In this document: positions 25,198 to 34,185 of the stretch, piece by piece | Position numbering within the stretch: the stretch's first letter is position 1 | Layout of the letters: every line of letters starts with the position of its first letter | Source of the DNA: Thermoprotei archaeon | GTDB lineage: Archaea > Thermoproteota > Thermoprotei > Thermofilales > B20-G17 | Direction: 5' to 3' | Assembly: GCA_003650675.1 (NCBI GenBank) | Contig: QMRH01000002.1 | Coordinates: 1 to 60,079 of the forward strand | Length of the DNA: 60,079 bases | Made by a program: the position numbers and the translations under genes | The notes under the pieces: generated by a model | The model's database searches: none | What the model saw: only the letters and a program-made list of their open reading frames with translations | Told to the model about the DNA's origin: nothing

Positions 25198-25583
25198 GGA
25201 GGAACCACCCTCAACGTAACTTCCATACCCTTCTTCTGAACCTCCACCAGTAGGAACCCTTCTAGCCTGACTGCCTCTCGTACCTTAATGGGTAAGGTAA
25301 GTGCATGTCCCTCCTCCCCTACTGTCCCATTGAAATACAGGGTTTGCCAGAAACCTAACGGTTTCCTTAAGATGATCAGCCCGTCTCCGACAACTACAGG
25401 TTTGCTAACCTGTAGGGGGATCCTGTTGAAGTATCTTCTAGAAAGATTAGCTGTTAAAATCTCTCTTACGAGGATGTTTAGATCCACGTCTTCTACCCAC
25501 TTTAGGGATGGAAGTAGGCTTAATAGCATAGGGATAGAGGACAAGATAGTCAACGTTATTATGAGATACTCTAATTCCATCAC
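25194..25583 (-). CDS. Pseudopilin-like single-pass protein
   Basis: A 129-residue protein with one N-terminal hydrophobic helix (about residues 5-28) and a beta-rich outer domain. No charged pre-peptide with a clear PibD site is visible, so processing is uncertain. It is the sixth of seven small genes that overlap in series, each N-terminally anchored with a small exofacial domain. That layout matches minor-pilin clusters of type IV pilus and secretion systems. Overlaps of four bases occur at both ends. Confidence 0.5.
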   Translation of the reverse strand: MMELEYLIITLTILSSIPMLLSLLPSLKWVEDVDLNILVREILTANLSRRYFNRIPLQVSKPVVVGDGLIILRKPLGFWQTLYFNGTVGEEGHALTLPIKVREAVRLEGFLLVEVQKKGMEVTLRVVPP

Positions 25584-26173
25584 GGGTTCACCTGAAACCT
25601 TATCCCATACTCGTCTTCAAGGATGTAGGGTATCGACGGAACAGCAACGATCCACGTGTATTCCCCTGTCCTCCATATCCCCGCAACTCCCTGTGGATCC
25701 CTAATTTGGGGGCTTAGCCTAACAACGCCCCATACTCCACGGTATTCATGGAAAAAGGTCAAGGTGACATTGCGGTATACTCCGCCTTTTTCCCGCCAAA
25801 TAAATGGCTTAGACACTGATATGACACTCCAAATTATCTTAAGACTGGGCGAAGAATATTTGTTTTTAAAGGATATTTGGTAGAATCCCTTACCTTTGCT
25901 AAACTCCACTTCGACTTCAGGTATCCAGGTGTAATTCCGAGCAACATCCAAGATCCTTTGTATCTCGTCCGCCGGGTTTATGGATCCTTCTGTCTTAAGG
26001 TAGTTTGCTAAGACTACTCTAGCTATATGAAGCAGTTGCACATCATCCAAGTAGTCGTAGAGGAATACTACCGAGGGTTTAATCACCCTTACGACCGCTA
26101 CGGCATCTATGAGAAGCATCCCGAATATGATTACTGCTAAAAGGAGAATCTGCCCTCTAGATTTTAACACCAT
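25580..26173 (-). CDS. Pseudopilin-like protein with RGQ N-terminus
   Basis: A 197-residue protein beginning MVLKSRGQILLLAVIIFGML. A basic leader ending RGQ then a long hydrophobic helix is the pattern of archaeal pseudopilins and TadE/TadG-like minor pilins. Residues 40-197 form a mixed exofacial domain with aromatic residues and one NYT sequon near 95. It is encoded between overlapping genes of the same kind (17-base overlap upstream, 4 downstream). It is likely a minor pilin of the composite machine. Confidence 0.55.
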   Translation of the reverse strand: MVLKSRGQILLLAVIIFGMLLIDAVAVVRVIKPSVVFLYDYLDDVQLLHIARVVLANYLKTEGSINPADEIQRILDVARNYTWIPEVEVEFSKGKGFYQISFKNKYSSPSLKIIWSVISVSKPFIWREKGGVYRNVTLTFFHEYRGVWGVVRLSPQIRDPQGVAGIWRTGEYTWIVAVPSIPYILEDEYGIRFQVNP

Positions 26174-26489
26174 ATTCTATCACCGTTACCACCGGGGTGG
26201 AGTCCCTGTACTCTATCTTGACGAAAACCCATCCCACTCCAGCTCTAGACCCGTAAACAAGGGTTCCGTTCAACGATAAGTACGTTAACTCCTCTCCAAG
26301 CACTCGAAGAAGCTGCCGGAGCAATGCATCTTTATCCCAGTCGTCTTTTAAGAGGAAGAGCCAGGCTAAAACCCTGTTTGCGGTATTTTGATAAGCCAAG
26401 GCTTTTTCGGTTAAAAGTAAGGTTGAATAGAGGTTGCCTGCTAGTACGGTGAAGGCTAAGCATATTCCAAGAGCTTCAATGATCCTCAT
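26157..26489 (-). CDS. Pseudopilin-like small protein
   Basis: The frame extends to TTG 26510, but ATG 26489 is preferred because a strong GGGAGG site lies about eight bases before it. That gives 110 residues: MRIIEALGICLAFTVLAGNL is a short leader with an E before the hydrophobic helix, as in pilins. A beta-rich C-terminal domain with an NGT sequon follows. It overlaps the neighbouring genes by 14 and 17 bases. Confidence 0.5.
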   Translation of the reverse strand: MRIIEALGICLAFTVLAGNLYSTLLLTEKALAYQNTANRVLAWLFLLKDDWDKDALLRQLLRVLGEELTYLSLNGTLVYGSRAGVGWVFVKIEYRDSTPVVTVIEYGVKI

Positions 26490-26685
26490 ATACAACCCCT
26501 CCCGGTCCAATTAGGGCCACTTTAGTGGTGTTGGCTAAGTGAATCACCTTTTTCAGTTCTTCAAGCTCCTTGGATAGGGTTAAGGTAGAGTAGGATAACG
26601 CCGAATAGTATACTGTATATCCAAGTGACACTATAAGAATGAGGAAAATTACCGACGTTAAGGCGAAGATTGCTTCGTCTAACAT
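26476..26685 (-). CDS. Very small pseudopilin-like protein
   Basis: A 69-residue protein beginning MLDEAIFALTSVIFLILIVS. A short leader with acidic residues precedes a hydrophobic helix, which continues into an amphipathic helix (to about residue 50), the architecture of a pilin stalk with almost no head domain. Its ATG overlaps the previous stop by one base (TAATG), which supports translation. It could pack in a pilus core or prime assembly. Confidence 0.5.
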   Translation of the reverse strand: MLDEAIFALTSVIFLILIVSLGYTVYYSALSYSTLTLSKELEELKKVIHLANTTKVALIGPGGVVYEDH

Positions 26686-27227
26686 TATATTTTCACCTCT
26701 ATTACATATATTTCAAATATACCGTTGAAGCGATACTCCCCGAAGACGGTTTCTATAGTAGGGTTCATCAATGTTATTTGATAACGGATCAAGGTATAGG
26801 GATAGAAGACCGTTAAAGTATTCTTTGAGGCATTGACGTAAAAAATTATCAACCTGTCTCCCTGCTGTTTAACAAGTATGCGAGAGTATATTAACACGTG
26901 GAATCTGCCTTCGATAATCCATTTCAAGCCCCATAGACCTTCAGTATCATTGGAGTAGACGGCGGAGACCAACCAATCCCATTCAATTAAAGTAGCTTTT
27001 AAAGGTATACCTGAAATAAGGATGAAGGTTTCCTTAACCGTTAAATCAGCCTCCCTGGGGAGCCTAAAGGGTTTAAACCTCTCCAGGATTTCATGCACCC
27101 TTACCACGGTTTCTGGATCAACTGGAGTCAGAACAGTATTTGATTCTAGAACCTTCAGTTGCACTAGGAAAATTGACGAGGTCAAGCTAACGACGAGAAG
27201 GATAAACAGATAAGTGAATGCCTTCAT
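26685..27227 (-). CDS. Single-pass exofacial protein of the pseudopilin cluster
   Basis: A 180-residue protein with an N-terminal hydrophobic helix (about 4-24) and a beta-rich outer domain containing two sequons (NDT near 94, NAS near 128). ATG 27227 is preceded by a GGAGTAGGAG site. It sits between the 833-residue surface protein (three-base gap) and the 69-residue pseudopilin (one-base overlap). A minor-pilin role is inferred from position and topology only. Confidence 0.5.
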   Translation of the reverse strand: MKAFTYLFILLVVSLTSSIFLVQLKVLESNTVLTPVDPETVVRVHEILERFKPFRLPREADLTVKETFILISGIPLKATLIEWDWLVSAVYSNDTEGLWGLKWIIEGRFHVLIYSRILVKQQGDRLIIFYVNASKNTLTVFYPYTLIRYQITLMNPTIETVFGEYRFNGIFEIYVIEVKI

Positions 27228-27230
27228 CTC

Positions 27231-29732
27231 CTACTCCTCACCCTTCTCTAAATTCCTGAATTCAAAGGGGAAGGGACAGTAGATCACGTTCCGCGATTCC
27301 ATAGGTAGATAGATGAGCTTAAGGCCTTCAAGTAGGCTGGTCAAGTCCACGTAAACCCTGTATACTGTAGCGTTAAGATACTCTGTGAAAACGACATCAC
27401 CGTAGACTACTGTCAGGTTGCCTGGCGGGTGGAAAGAGGCTCCTAAAGCATTTACTTTAAAGTCCACGAACTCTTCAGCTAATTGAACTATTTCAATACC
27501 TATTGGAATCAACGGTAGATCCTTAGCGAAGGGTAGTGGGGAACCGTCAGGCCAATTCAATTCAACCTTAATCCTTGCGCCTCCCTCCCTAACGACTTGA
27601 TACAGCTTCGATAAAGGTATGTTTACATTGGCTACACCCCTTCTCATCGTCGACTTAATTTTTTCTGTACCCAGCTCCACGGTTGCAAGCAGATTCGCAT
27701 TTAAGGACCTGTTTTGCAGTAGAGGATTAGTATAACTGGCTATTATACGTAGTTGAACAGAGGCGATATTATAGGTGGCTTCAACCCCTATGGATAGCCC
27801 CGATGGATACACTTTCAAAAGCCGTGTACCGTTAACCAGTAAATAGAAGAATCCATCTAATTGACCCGTATCGGAAGACGAAAACACTAAGCCAGCTAAA
27901 CCATCCTCCAGCGAAGGAAGGGTAAGCGGCTTCTTTAAGTCTACAGTAAACGGTAGTTGTCTCGATGCCCCATTGTTAAACACTGCTAGAATAGACTTCC
28001 TGAAGGAATGTGGTTCAACGTCTATGTAAAGTGTACCTGCATAAAGATGTAAACCCGTTATCCACTGCTGTGGTATAACAGCCTTTTCCTGAACCCCATA
28101 CATGAGCTTAAGCAGGGAAGTGGAGTTATTGGGAACAGTTACTTTAAATAAGGTAAAGTAGCCAGATGGATACTCCTTTAGGTTGCCTGCCCCCTCTAGA
28201 ATACATCCTGTTAAGGGGCTTCCATCGACATATACTTCGAGCCTAGAAAAAACTATTTTAACCCTCTTCTCTGAGCTTAAAACTAGTCTCCAGAGGCCTT
28301 CAGGAACCTTTAGAAATACATCACCTTGATCTGAGCTAAGTACCGTCGCTAGGATAAATCTACCATCGTCAGATAAAAGGCCTACCTCCAGTCCTGAAAG
28401 CTTAACTCCCTGGTAACTTAGTTTAGCTGAACCCGATTTCAAATAATTCCTTGCAATTATTCGGCTACCCTTAGACAGGAAGTCTATTCTAAGGCGACCC
28501 GCATAACTGCGAAGTACTACGTTTCCGGCAGTCTCCCATAGGGTAGCATCGAGTAAATTCAACGGTTTACCGTCGAAGATGAAGACCGGTACACGTATGA
28601 AAGCCTCGAAAAGAGAGTTTTCGAGACTGCGATAAACTATGGTAAAAGGGGTGTAATCCACCTTTTCCTCCGGCTGGAAGGATGTTGTGAATGATAAAGG
28701 TATTGAGACCTCTTTTCCACCTTCAAGAGCGACTATTCCAAGCGTACTTTGATAGAGGTAGTACAATGCCTTTATCCTTGAAATCTCCTTATTGGAAGCA
28801 AATTCAATTGACCTATTGTAAACCCTATTCTGGGTGCCTTTTCTCGTCTCGAAAATCCATGAATCGAAAAGGAAACCTCTCCATGAGGGGGGTGCTGTGA
28901 AATTGGCCTTTGTAAAATCAGTATTAAGTATAAACGGAGTATTTTCCTCTCCTTCCTTGATGGTTGAACCTGAGAACACCCTGTATTTTATTGGAACACC
29001 GCCCATTAAATCCAAGTTGCTTTCTACAACTAGGCCTCCGCTTCCAGTAGATGATGGAAGTCCCTTCTCTTGGTATGTTATGAATAACGTAGCTCTGTAG
29101 AGTAGCCCACCTGCATTTAACAGCCCTTCTTGCTCGTTTTCAATGCCCACAACGACAGACACGTATTCTATTGAACAGTAATCCAGTTCGAGTAGCAATT
29201 CCTCACAATCCTCTAATGTTTCTTCGAAGAGAGTAAAGTTTTGTTCCAAGTGTATTAGGGTGGAAGGCTGAGTCAAATAAAGATATTTTTCCATCGCATA
29301 AACCCTTTTTACCGTGAATTCCTCCTCATTTACATCTAAGGAAGAACCAGTCACATCGATTTTCATTTTAGAGTAAAGTAGATTTATCGTGTAGAGTGCT
29401 TCGACGCGGAGGTGAACTACCAGGCCACCGGATCCCCCAGTATATATTTCCGTTATATCTTTTAGCTCGAAAACCAGGTTCCCTGTTAAAGATACTTTTT
29501 TCACATTACTTCCGAGAACCCTTATTTCACCGTGGAAAACCCTTCCACTCTGGTTTAAAGTAATATCGTTGTAGGTTATTTTTATAGGTGACTCATACCC
29601 CACTACATCGATTAAAGCATTGTTGACCGTTGTATAGGCGAGCCACCCCTGTAGAAGAAACGTATATAATAGGAGCATTACTGTTTTCCAAAGATACTTG
29701 CTGTCCCTTTCTGATCTCTCCACCAGACACAC
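27231..29732 (-). CDS. Large surface protein, candidate adhesin or pilus-tip protein
   Basis: An 833-residue protein that opens its operon. It has one N-terminal membrane segment (about 15-35, WKTVMLLLYTFLLQGWLAYT) and then about 800 residues of beta-strand-rich sequence with many N-glycosylation sequons and almost no cysteine. A stretch near 290-330 (PPSWRGFLFDSWIFETRKG) resembles the strand-turn-strand of bacterial surface repeat domains. Size, topology and its place at the head of a minor-pilin cluster fit a tip or adhesive subunit. No family is recognised. It diverges from the ParA-like gene across a 154-base AT-rich region that must hold both promoters. Confidence 0.55.
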   Translation of the reverse strand: MCLVERSERDSKYLWKTVMLLLYTFLLQGWLAYTTVNNALIDVVGYESPIKITYNDITLNQSGRVFHGEIRVLGSNVKKVSLTGNLVFELKDITEIYTGGSGGLVVHLRVEALYTINLLYSKMKIDVTGSSLDVNEEEFTVKRVYAMEKYLYLTQPSTLIHLEQNFTLFEETLEDCEELLLELDYCSIEYVSVVVGIENEQEGLLNAGGLLYRATLFITYQEKGLPSSTGSGGLVVESNLDLMGGVPIKYRVFSGSTIKEGEENTPFILNTDFTKANFTAPPSWRGFLFDSWIFETRKGTQNRVYNRSIEFASNKEISRIKALYYLYQSTLGIVALEGGKEVSIPLSFTTSFQPEEKVDYTPFTIVYRSLENSLFEAFIRVPVFIFDGKPLNLLDATLWETAGNVVLRSYAGRLRIDFLSKGSRIIARNYLKSGSAKLSYQGVKLSGLEVGLLSDDGRFILATVLSSDQGDVFLKVPEGLWRLVLSSEKRVKIVFSRLEVYVDGSPLTGCILEGAGNLKEYPSGYFTLFKVTVPNNSTSLLKLMYGVQEKAVIPQQWITGLHLYAGTLYIDVEPHSFRKSILAVFNNGASRQLPFTVDLKKPLTLPSLEDGLAGLVFSSSDTGQLDGFFYLLVNGTRLLKVYPSGLSIGVEATYNIASVQLRIIASYTNPLLQNRSLNANLLATVELGTEKIKSTMRRGVANVNIPLSKLYQVVREGGARIKVELNWPDGSPLPFAKDLPLIPIGIEIVQLAEEFVDFKVNALGASFHPPGNLTVVYGDVVFTEYLNATVYRVYVDLTSLLEGLKLIYLPMESRNVIYCPFPFEFRNLEKGEE

Positions 29733-29886
29733 CTAAAGGGAATTTAACTCTTCCCATATCTAAGTTTATTTTCATATTTCTCACTTTTTATAAACTTTCA
29801 CCAAACATTATTAAATCATATTTACATAGACTCCCCATTAAATGTAAAAATTTACCTTTTCATGTAGAGTAAGAAGATGGAAGTTA

Positions 29887-30558
29887 ATGCGGTATGTTGC
29901 ATGCTTTACTAGTGGAACAAAAGGAGGGACAGGGAAGTCTATGTTAAGTCTACTTCTGACGCTTTCACTAGCCTATGTGAAGGGGAGGGTTCTTTTAGTA
30001 GATATGGGTGGTGCGGCAAGAAAAATGCTTGCCACGCTCGAACCACCCTATCTTTCAGATGTAATGATTAATAGGGTTTCTTGGAGGGAGGCGGTATTAG
30101 AAGTGGAGGTGGAGTCTACGGTTTTTCACCTCATACCACGAGGCCACCGTATTGAACAACTGAGACTCGAGTGGCTAGATGAGGCGAAGAGTTATTTTGA
30201 AAACATTTTAATAGATATGCCTGCATACCAGTCCCCCATCTTCGACAAGGTTATCGACTCGTCAGATGTATGCATACTGGTTGCGGAGCCGGGAGCTGTA
30301 AGCGAAGTGGTTTCATCTTATAGGGGTGAAAGCTACCTTATCGTTGTTTTAAATAAGTATAAGCCACACTTCATTGAAGATAAAATTTACCTAGAAAACA
30401 CCTTTGGAGAGGAAAACGTCTATGTCTTGCCCTTCGACCCCGCCCTCTCCTGCCTCAATCCAAGGTATTTCACACAGGCATTATCGTATGTTTCAAAGGA
30501 TTTCATGAAAAGCTTCAAGAGGCTTCTCTCAAGGATGTTAAACCCCTACGAGAGGTGA
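29887..30558 (+). CDS. ParA/MinD-family ATPase (TadZ/CpaE-like)
   Basis: A 223-residue P-loop ATPase with the deviant Walker A KGGTGKS (12-18), VLLVDMGG (switch region, about 35-42), ILIDMPAYQSP (about 113-123, Walker B) and VVLNKYKP. Such proteins position pilus or secretion machines at specific sites in the cell; TadZ does so for Tad pili. It is the first gene of a + strand operon with a coiled-coil protein and a secretion ATPase, which supports a placement role rather than chromosome segregation. A nearby aagaag stretch may serve as the ribosome binding site. Confidence 0.8.
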   Translation: MRYVACFTSGTKGGTGKSMLSLLLTLSLAYVKGRVLLVDMGGAARKMLATLEPPYLSDVMINRVSWREAVLEVEVESTVFHLIPRGHRIEQLRLEWLDEAKSYFENILIDMPAYQSPIFDKVIDSSDVCILVAEPGAVSEVVSSYRGESYLIVVLNKYKPHFIEDKIYLENTFGEENVYVLPFDPALSCLNPRYFTQALSYVSKDFMKSFKRLLSRMLNPYER

Positions 30559-30562
30559 TCGC

Positions 30563-30859
30563 ATGAGCATAAAGGTCAGAAGACCTTCTTTAAAGTCTCT
30601 CTCGGAGCGGCAGGAATCCACTGAAGCCCCAGGTAATGTTCATGTAAAGCCACCAGAAATCGTTACATTGAGGAAAATACTCGAGGAGCTAGGCCTTGAC
30701 ACCTCTTGGATAAACGAGTTGAGGAAAAGGTACAAGGACATTTGTTTCGAAATAGAGAGGCTTGACAAGGAGCTAGAGGAACGGCGGAGAAAAAGGGAAG
30801 AGCTCAGCAAAAAGAAAAAGCTTCTTGAAACCTTGATGGAGGGGCTTCAACTACGATGA
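30563..30859 (+). CDS. Small coiled-coil protein coupled to the secretion ATPase
   Basis: A 98-residue protein. The first 40 residues are probably disordered. Residues about 42-55 (TLRKILEELGLDTSWINEL) form a short helix, and residues 58-98 are a highly charged coiled coil (EIERLDKELEERRRKREELS). The stop overlaps the ATPase start (ATGA), and the gene begins four bases after the ParA-like stop. It may link the two ATPases or dimerise at the base of the machine. No family is recognised. Confidence 0.6.
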   Translation: MSIKVRRPSLKSLSERQESTEAPGNVHVKPPEIVTLRKILEELGLDTSWINELRKRYKDICFEIERLDKELEERRRKREELSKKKKLLETLMEGLQLR

Positions 30860-32112
30860 ACAGGTTTTTTAGATATCTCGATGAAATGAAGGGAAATAGA
30901 GAAGTTTTAAGAAGATTTCACTTAAGATTTAAACTTCTCCATAAGCGGGAGAATACACCCTTACTGGAATCCGTTTTACATGACCCGGATTTCATGTATG
31001 TGGATTTCTTTAGGGATAGGGGAAGGATATACGCGTTCGGCGAAGAGGAGATACATGTCTGGTGGAGGAATGGGAGCAACCCATGGGGTCCGCTTAGACC
31101 TTTAGTTGAAAACAGATTCATCAATGAAATATGGGTTCGAGGGGGAGAAGTATACGTTAATGTAGCCGGTAAGGGTATTTTAAAGGTCGTTTTTCATCCC
31201 TCAGCTTCACCGACACTGATAGAAGAAGTTTTCCACAACATTTCAGTCGAGGCAGCAATAAGGGTGGATATGAGGAATCCTATAGGCTTTGGAGAATATA
31301 GGGGATGGAGGATACAGCTGAAGCTTCCATACGTATCCGATAACGCTTTCGAAGCAGTGTTAACAAGGATAATACAGGTTCCTAGGTTAACCGCCATCGT
31401 GGATAACCTTCTTGCCGCAAGACTGCTAACGTTATCCCTATCCTCCACCGTTGTGATAGTAGGTCCCGCAGGTTCAGGTAAAACGACGCTTCTCAACAGT
31501 ATTTTAAGCGAAATCCTGAGGGGGTATAAACTTAAGATAAGTGTTATAGAGCATGTCAAGGAGCTTGTTTTACCAGAGACCGCTTTACTTTCTCGAAGTA
31601 TAGGCGAAGACGTAACGGATTTAATTAGAAAGGCCATTAGATACGAGAGACCCAACATCCTCGTCCTAGGAGAAATGGCTGGAGAGGCTGTAATCTCTTG
31701 GATAGAAGCCTCTAAACAAGGGCTTCCAACCTTGACAACATATCATTCACAGAATATTGTTAAGGCTCTGTGTTCCATGCAGGATATAATGAAAGCCAAA
31801 ACAGGTATAAGCACTCCTATTATAAGGTACATCGACGTCTTCGTGGTTCTGAGAAAAACGCTTAAACCAAGGGTGATTCGGAGAGTTGATGAAGTTTACG
31901 TATCTGACGGCCAGAGACTACATCCGATATACATCGAAGACATACACTGTACAGAGGAAAAATTCCTAGAGTTGATTCCAAGAAAATGTATCCTAGGATC
32001 AACAGCGAAAGTATACAGTGAAATTAAAAATAAATTTATGGTCAGCTTAAATAACCATAATATTAAAAACATAGATTCAGTAATCACTCTCAAAAAAATC
32101 AATTTAAAATAG
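30856..32112 (+). CDS. Secretion/pilus assembly ATPase (TadA/VirB11-like)
   Basis: A 418-residue hexameric ATPase. Walker A GPAGSGKTT (203-211), Asp box SVIEHVKELVLP (229-240), Walker B NILVLGEMAGEAV (267-279) and His box TTYHSQN (294-300) are all present. The N-terminal domain is shorter and more divergent than that of the 2750 ATPase. The C-terminal 30 residues are AT-rich and asparagine/lysine-rich, and they probably overlap the promoter of the pilin gene that follows. It powers assembly of the pilin at 32140 through the platform at 32570. Confidence 0.88.
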   Translation: MNRFFRYLDEMKGNREVLRRFHLRFKLLHKRENTPLLESVLHDPDFMYVDFFRDRGRIYAFGEEEIHVWWRNGSNPWGPLRPLVENRFINEIWVRGGEVYVNVAGKGILKVVFHPSASPTLIEEVFHNISVEAAIRVDMRNPIGFGEYRGWRIQLKLPYVSDNAFEAVLTRIIQVPRLTAIVDNLLAARLLTLSLSSTVVIVGPAGSGKTTLLNSILSEILRGYKLKISVIEHVKELVLPETALLSRSIGEDVTDLIRKAIRYERPNILVLGEMAGEAVISWIEASKQGLPTLTTYHSQNIVKALCSMQDIMKAKTGISTPIIRYIDVFVVLRKTLKPRVIRRVDEVYVSDGQRLHPIYIEDIHCTEEKFLELIPRKCILGSTAKVYSEIKNKFMVSLNNHNIKNIDSVITLKKINLK

Positions 32113-32139
32113 TTTTTACAAATAAGAGTTGGTGAAAAA

Positions 32140-32568
32140 ATGAATAAAAGAGGGGTTGCCGAGTTAACTTACATCATAGTCTTAATCGCCATGCTCGTCG
32201 GTGCAGCTCTAATTTCAAGCTATATACTTGCTTTAACAAAATCTATGACAAACAGGGCTGTTTTAAGGATTGCAGGTGCCTCCGTCGTCGATAACAAACT
32301 TTACTTAACAATTCTTAATGACGGAAGCTCCGCTTATACAGGCCCGCTATCCATTTCAGTTAAAGGGTACTCTGTGAGCTCTCTTAATATTCAAGGATCC
32401 TCCTCCGGGAGCTCGAGCTCAAACACGGTCAACGTTAATATTCAGCCAGGAGATGGAATAGTAGTCGTCGCCACACTTTCCTCAACCGTATCAGGTAAAA
32501 ATGTCGTTGAAGGTGCTGTATCGACGAATGTTGCCACCCTAAGTTTTAAGGCGGTGGTTTCGGGCTAA
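32140..32568 (+). CDS. Type IV pilin-like protein
   Basis: A 142-residue pilin candidate. The class III signal MNKRGVAELTYIIVLIAML gives cleavage after KRG, with E at mature position 3 before the hydrophobic helix, then a small beta-rich, serine/glycine-rich head (residues 50-142, SSSGSSSSNT loop). A GGTGA ribosome binding site precedes ATG 32140. The A/T stretch at 32100-32111 may be its own promoter. The stop is one base before the platform ATG. Confidence 0.85.
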   Translation: MNKRGVAELTYIIVLIAMLVGAALISSYILALTKSMTNRAVLRIAGASVVDNKLYLTILNDGSSAYTGPLSISVKGYSVSSLNIQGSSSGSSSSNTVNVNIQPGDGIVVVATLSSTVSGKNVVEGAVSTNVATLSFKAVVSG

Positions 32569-32569
32569 A

Positions 32570-33658
32570 ATGAAGATCCCTCTTTTAATAGTTTTTTATA
32601 CATCTCCCCTCCCGCCGCTAATAACTCTTCGAAGGCTCAAGGAACTGGGTTTTGATATAAGGCTCGACCACGAGTTAACTAATGTGATAAAGGAGGCTCA
32701 GTTAACTGGCTCCAAGGAGCCCATACGCAGGCTTCTTGAAAACGAAATCGATAGACTTGACGCCCGCATTGAAACAGCCGACTATGCGTTAACTCAGATC
32801 TACTCCCTGGTTTCAACAACCTTGATTATCGTGCCTTTAATGGTTTTTTCGATATCTCTTTTCACGGCGCCTAGGTTGATTTTGCCTTCCTCCATATTTT
32901 TCTCGGCTGTTTCGGCGCTTCTCGGTGTAGCATCGTCAACGAGGCTTATACCACGTGAGATGCGTGAAGAGAACCCGCCACCAATATATTATGCTCCGTT
33001 AACACTATCCCTATTTTCTCTTTTGTCCTGGGATTTGGGAATCCTGGTGGCAACCCTCATATCCGCCGTATTCTTCTACCGTTTCATCCTGCTCAAGCAG
33101 ATGCGCCAACGGGAGGGGGAGGGGCTTTTCAACAGGATTATGAATTACGCCTTTAACCCGAGTTTTGCCCTAAGGGAATCTGGAGTAAAATTGAGTGACC
33201 TTGCTTCAAGACGTTTCCCTGAGTTTTATCGGCTTATATTTTCAACAGTTAGTTTGTTGATGGTTTTTGGTGGCGGAATTGAAGATTTTAAAAGGCTTGA
33301 AGAATATGTATCGAGGTTTCAGAGACTGAAGAGAAGGCTTAGGATAAAGGTTTCTACAATGCTTGTATTTTCCTTGATATCTATGGGTATTCTAGGTTTC
33401 GGTTTAGGGTTCATACTCTACTTCAATAAGATTTTTTCTAACGCAGGGTTCATGGGATCCTTCCTCCTTTACACTGTAGATCCCATCGAGATTAAAGCTT
33501 CTCTTACAGCCTTCTCCCTCGCTTTATCCCTGGTAACGGCCAGCGTGATGCACGGGAACCCGCTTTATTTCCCCATATACCTTGCGTTCTTCAATGTAGT
33601 GGGTTTATTATTCTTCAATGCAACCCCCCTATTAGCCCGGAGTTTTCTAGGTGTATAA
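32570..33658 (+). CDS. Divergent T2SF-type platform membrane protein
   Basis: A 362-residue polytopic protein. A cytoplasmic N-terminal helical region (15-75) precedes a membrane hairpin near 78-125 and another at 140-170. A cytoplasmic helical block (175-260) then leads to C-terminal membrane segments (262-290, 305-362). This layout and its position after ATPase and pilin match TadC/PilC-type platforms, though the sequence is more divergent than the two proteins at 4258 and 5110. It starts one base after the pilin stop. Confidence 0.65.
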   Translation: MKIPLLIVFYTSPLPPLITLRRLKELGFDIRLDHELTNVIKEAQLTGSKEPIRRLLENEIDRLDARIETADYALTQIYSLVSTTLIIVPLMVFSISLFTAPRLILPSSIFFSAVSALLGVASSTRLIPREMREENPPPIYYAPLTLSLFSLLSWDLGILVATLISAVFFYRFILLKQMRQREGEGLFNRIMNYAFNPSFALRESGVKLSDLASRRFPEFYRLIFSTVSLLMVFGGGIEDFKRLEEYVSRFQRLKRRLRIKVSTMLVFSLISMGILGFGLGFILYFNKIFSNAGFMGSFLLYTVDPIEIKASLTAFSLALSLVTASVMHGNPLYFPIYLAFFNVVGLLFFNATPLLARSFLGV

Positions 33659-33661
33659 GGG

Positions 33662-33970
33662 ATGAGATTAGATATGATTATAGTGGCCTTGGTTGCTGTT
33701 ACAGCTGTAGGTGAACTCTTACTGATCTACAGTAAAGTTACAAGCATGCGTGTGGAGCAAGATTACGTGAAGGCGTGGCTACAGGCCGAAAAATATGCTT
33801 ATAACGGTACGCTATCCAACGAAAAATACACGGTTAAGGCGACATTGTTTAATTTAACAAGTAGTGTAGTAATCTTCTACGGTAGGAATATCACACCCCC
33901 ATACGGCGCCTACACTTTCAGGTTCCTCCCAAACGGAACACTACTCAAAATAGAAGTAAAGAAAGGATGA
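33662..33970 (+). CDS. Pseudopilin-like small protein
   Basis: A 102-residue protein with an N-terminal helix (MRLDMIIVALVAVTAVGELL) and an exofacial remainder with three sequons (NGT, NLT, NIT). It starts three bases after the platform stop and ends the operon. It is likely a minor pilin, by analogy with the small proteins on the other side of the divergent promoter. Confidence 0.5.
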   Translation: MRLDMIIVALVAVTAVGELLLIYSKVTSMRVEQDYVKAWLQAEKYAYNGTLSNEKYTVKATLFNLTSSVVIFYGRNITPPYGAYTFRFLPNGTLLKIEVKKG

Positions 33971-34185
33971 GTCAACTAATGGAAAGATAAAGCAAACACC
34001 TGGAAAATGTTTTGAGTCGCCCATGAAATCTATATTTTACGGGGATCCCTCAACTTTTATTGAAATAGCATGAAGAATTTTGCTACCATAACTGGGAGTT
34101 CCATGTTTCAGGGTAAAGAAGAGATTGGAAGATGCTTCAATTTCAAAAATACTATAAAGTTAATGTTACTACTGCGGCTTTCAGT

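Noticed and set aside
29887-33970. Archaellum operon
   Set aside because: There is a secretion ATPase and a platform protein, but no recognisable FlaH, FlaG or FlaF homologue and no archaellin. A ParA/TadZ-like gene points to a Tad-type pilus.
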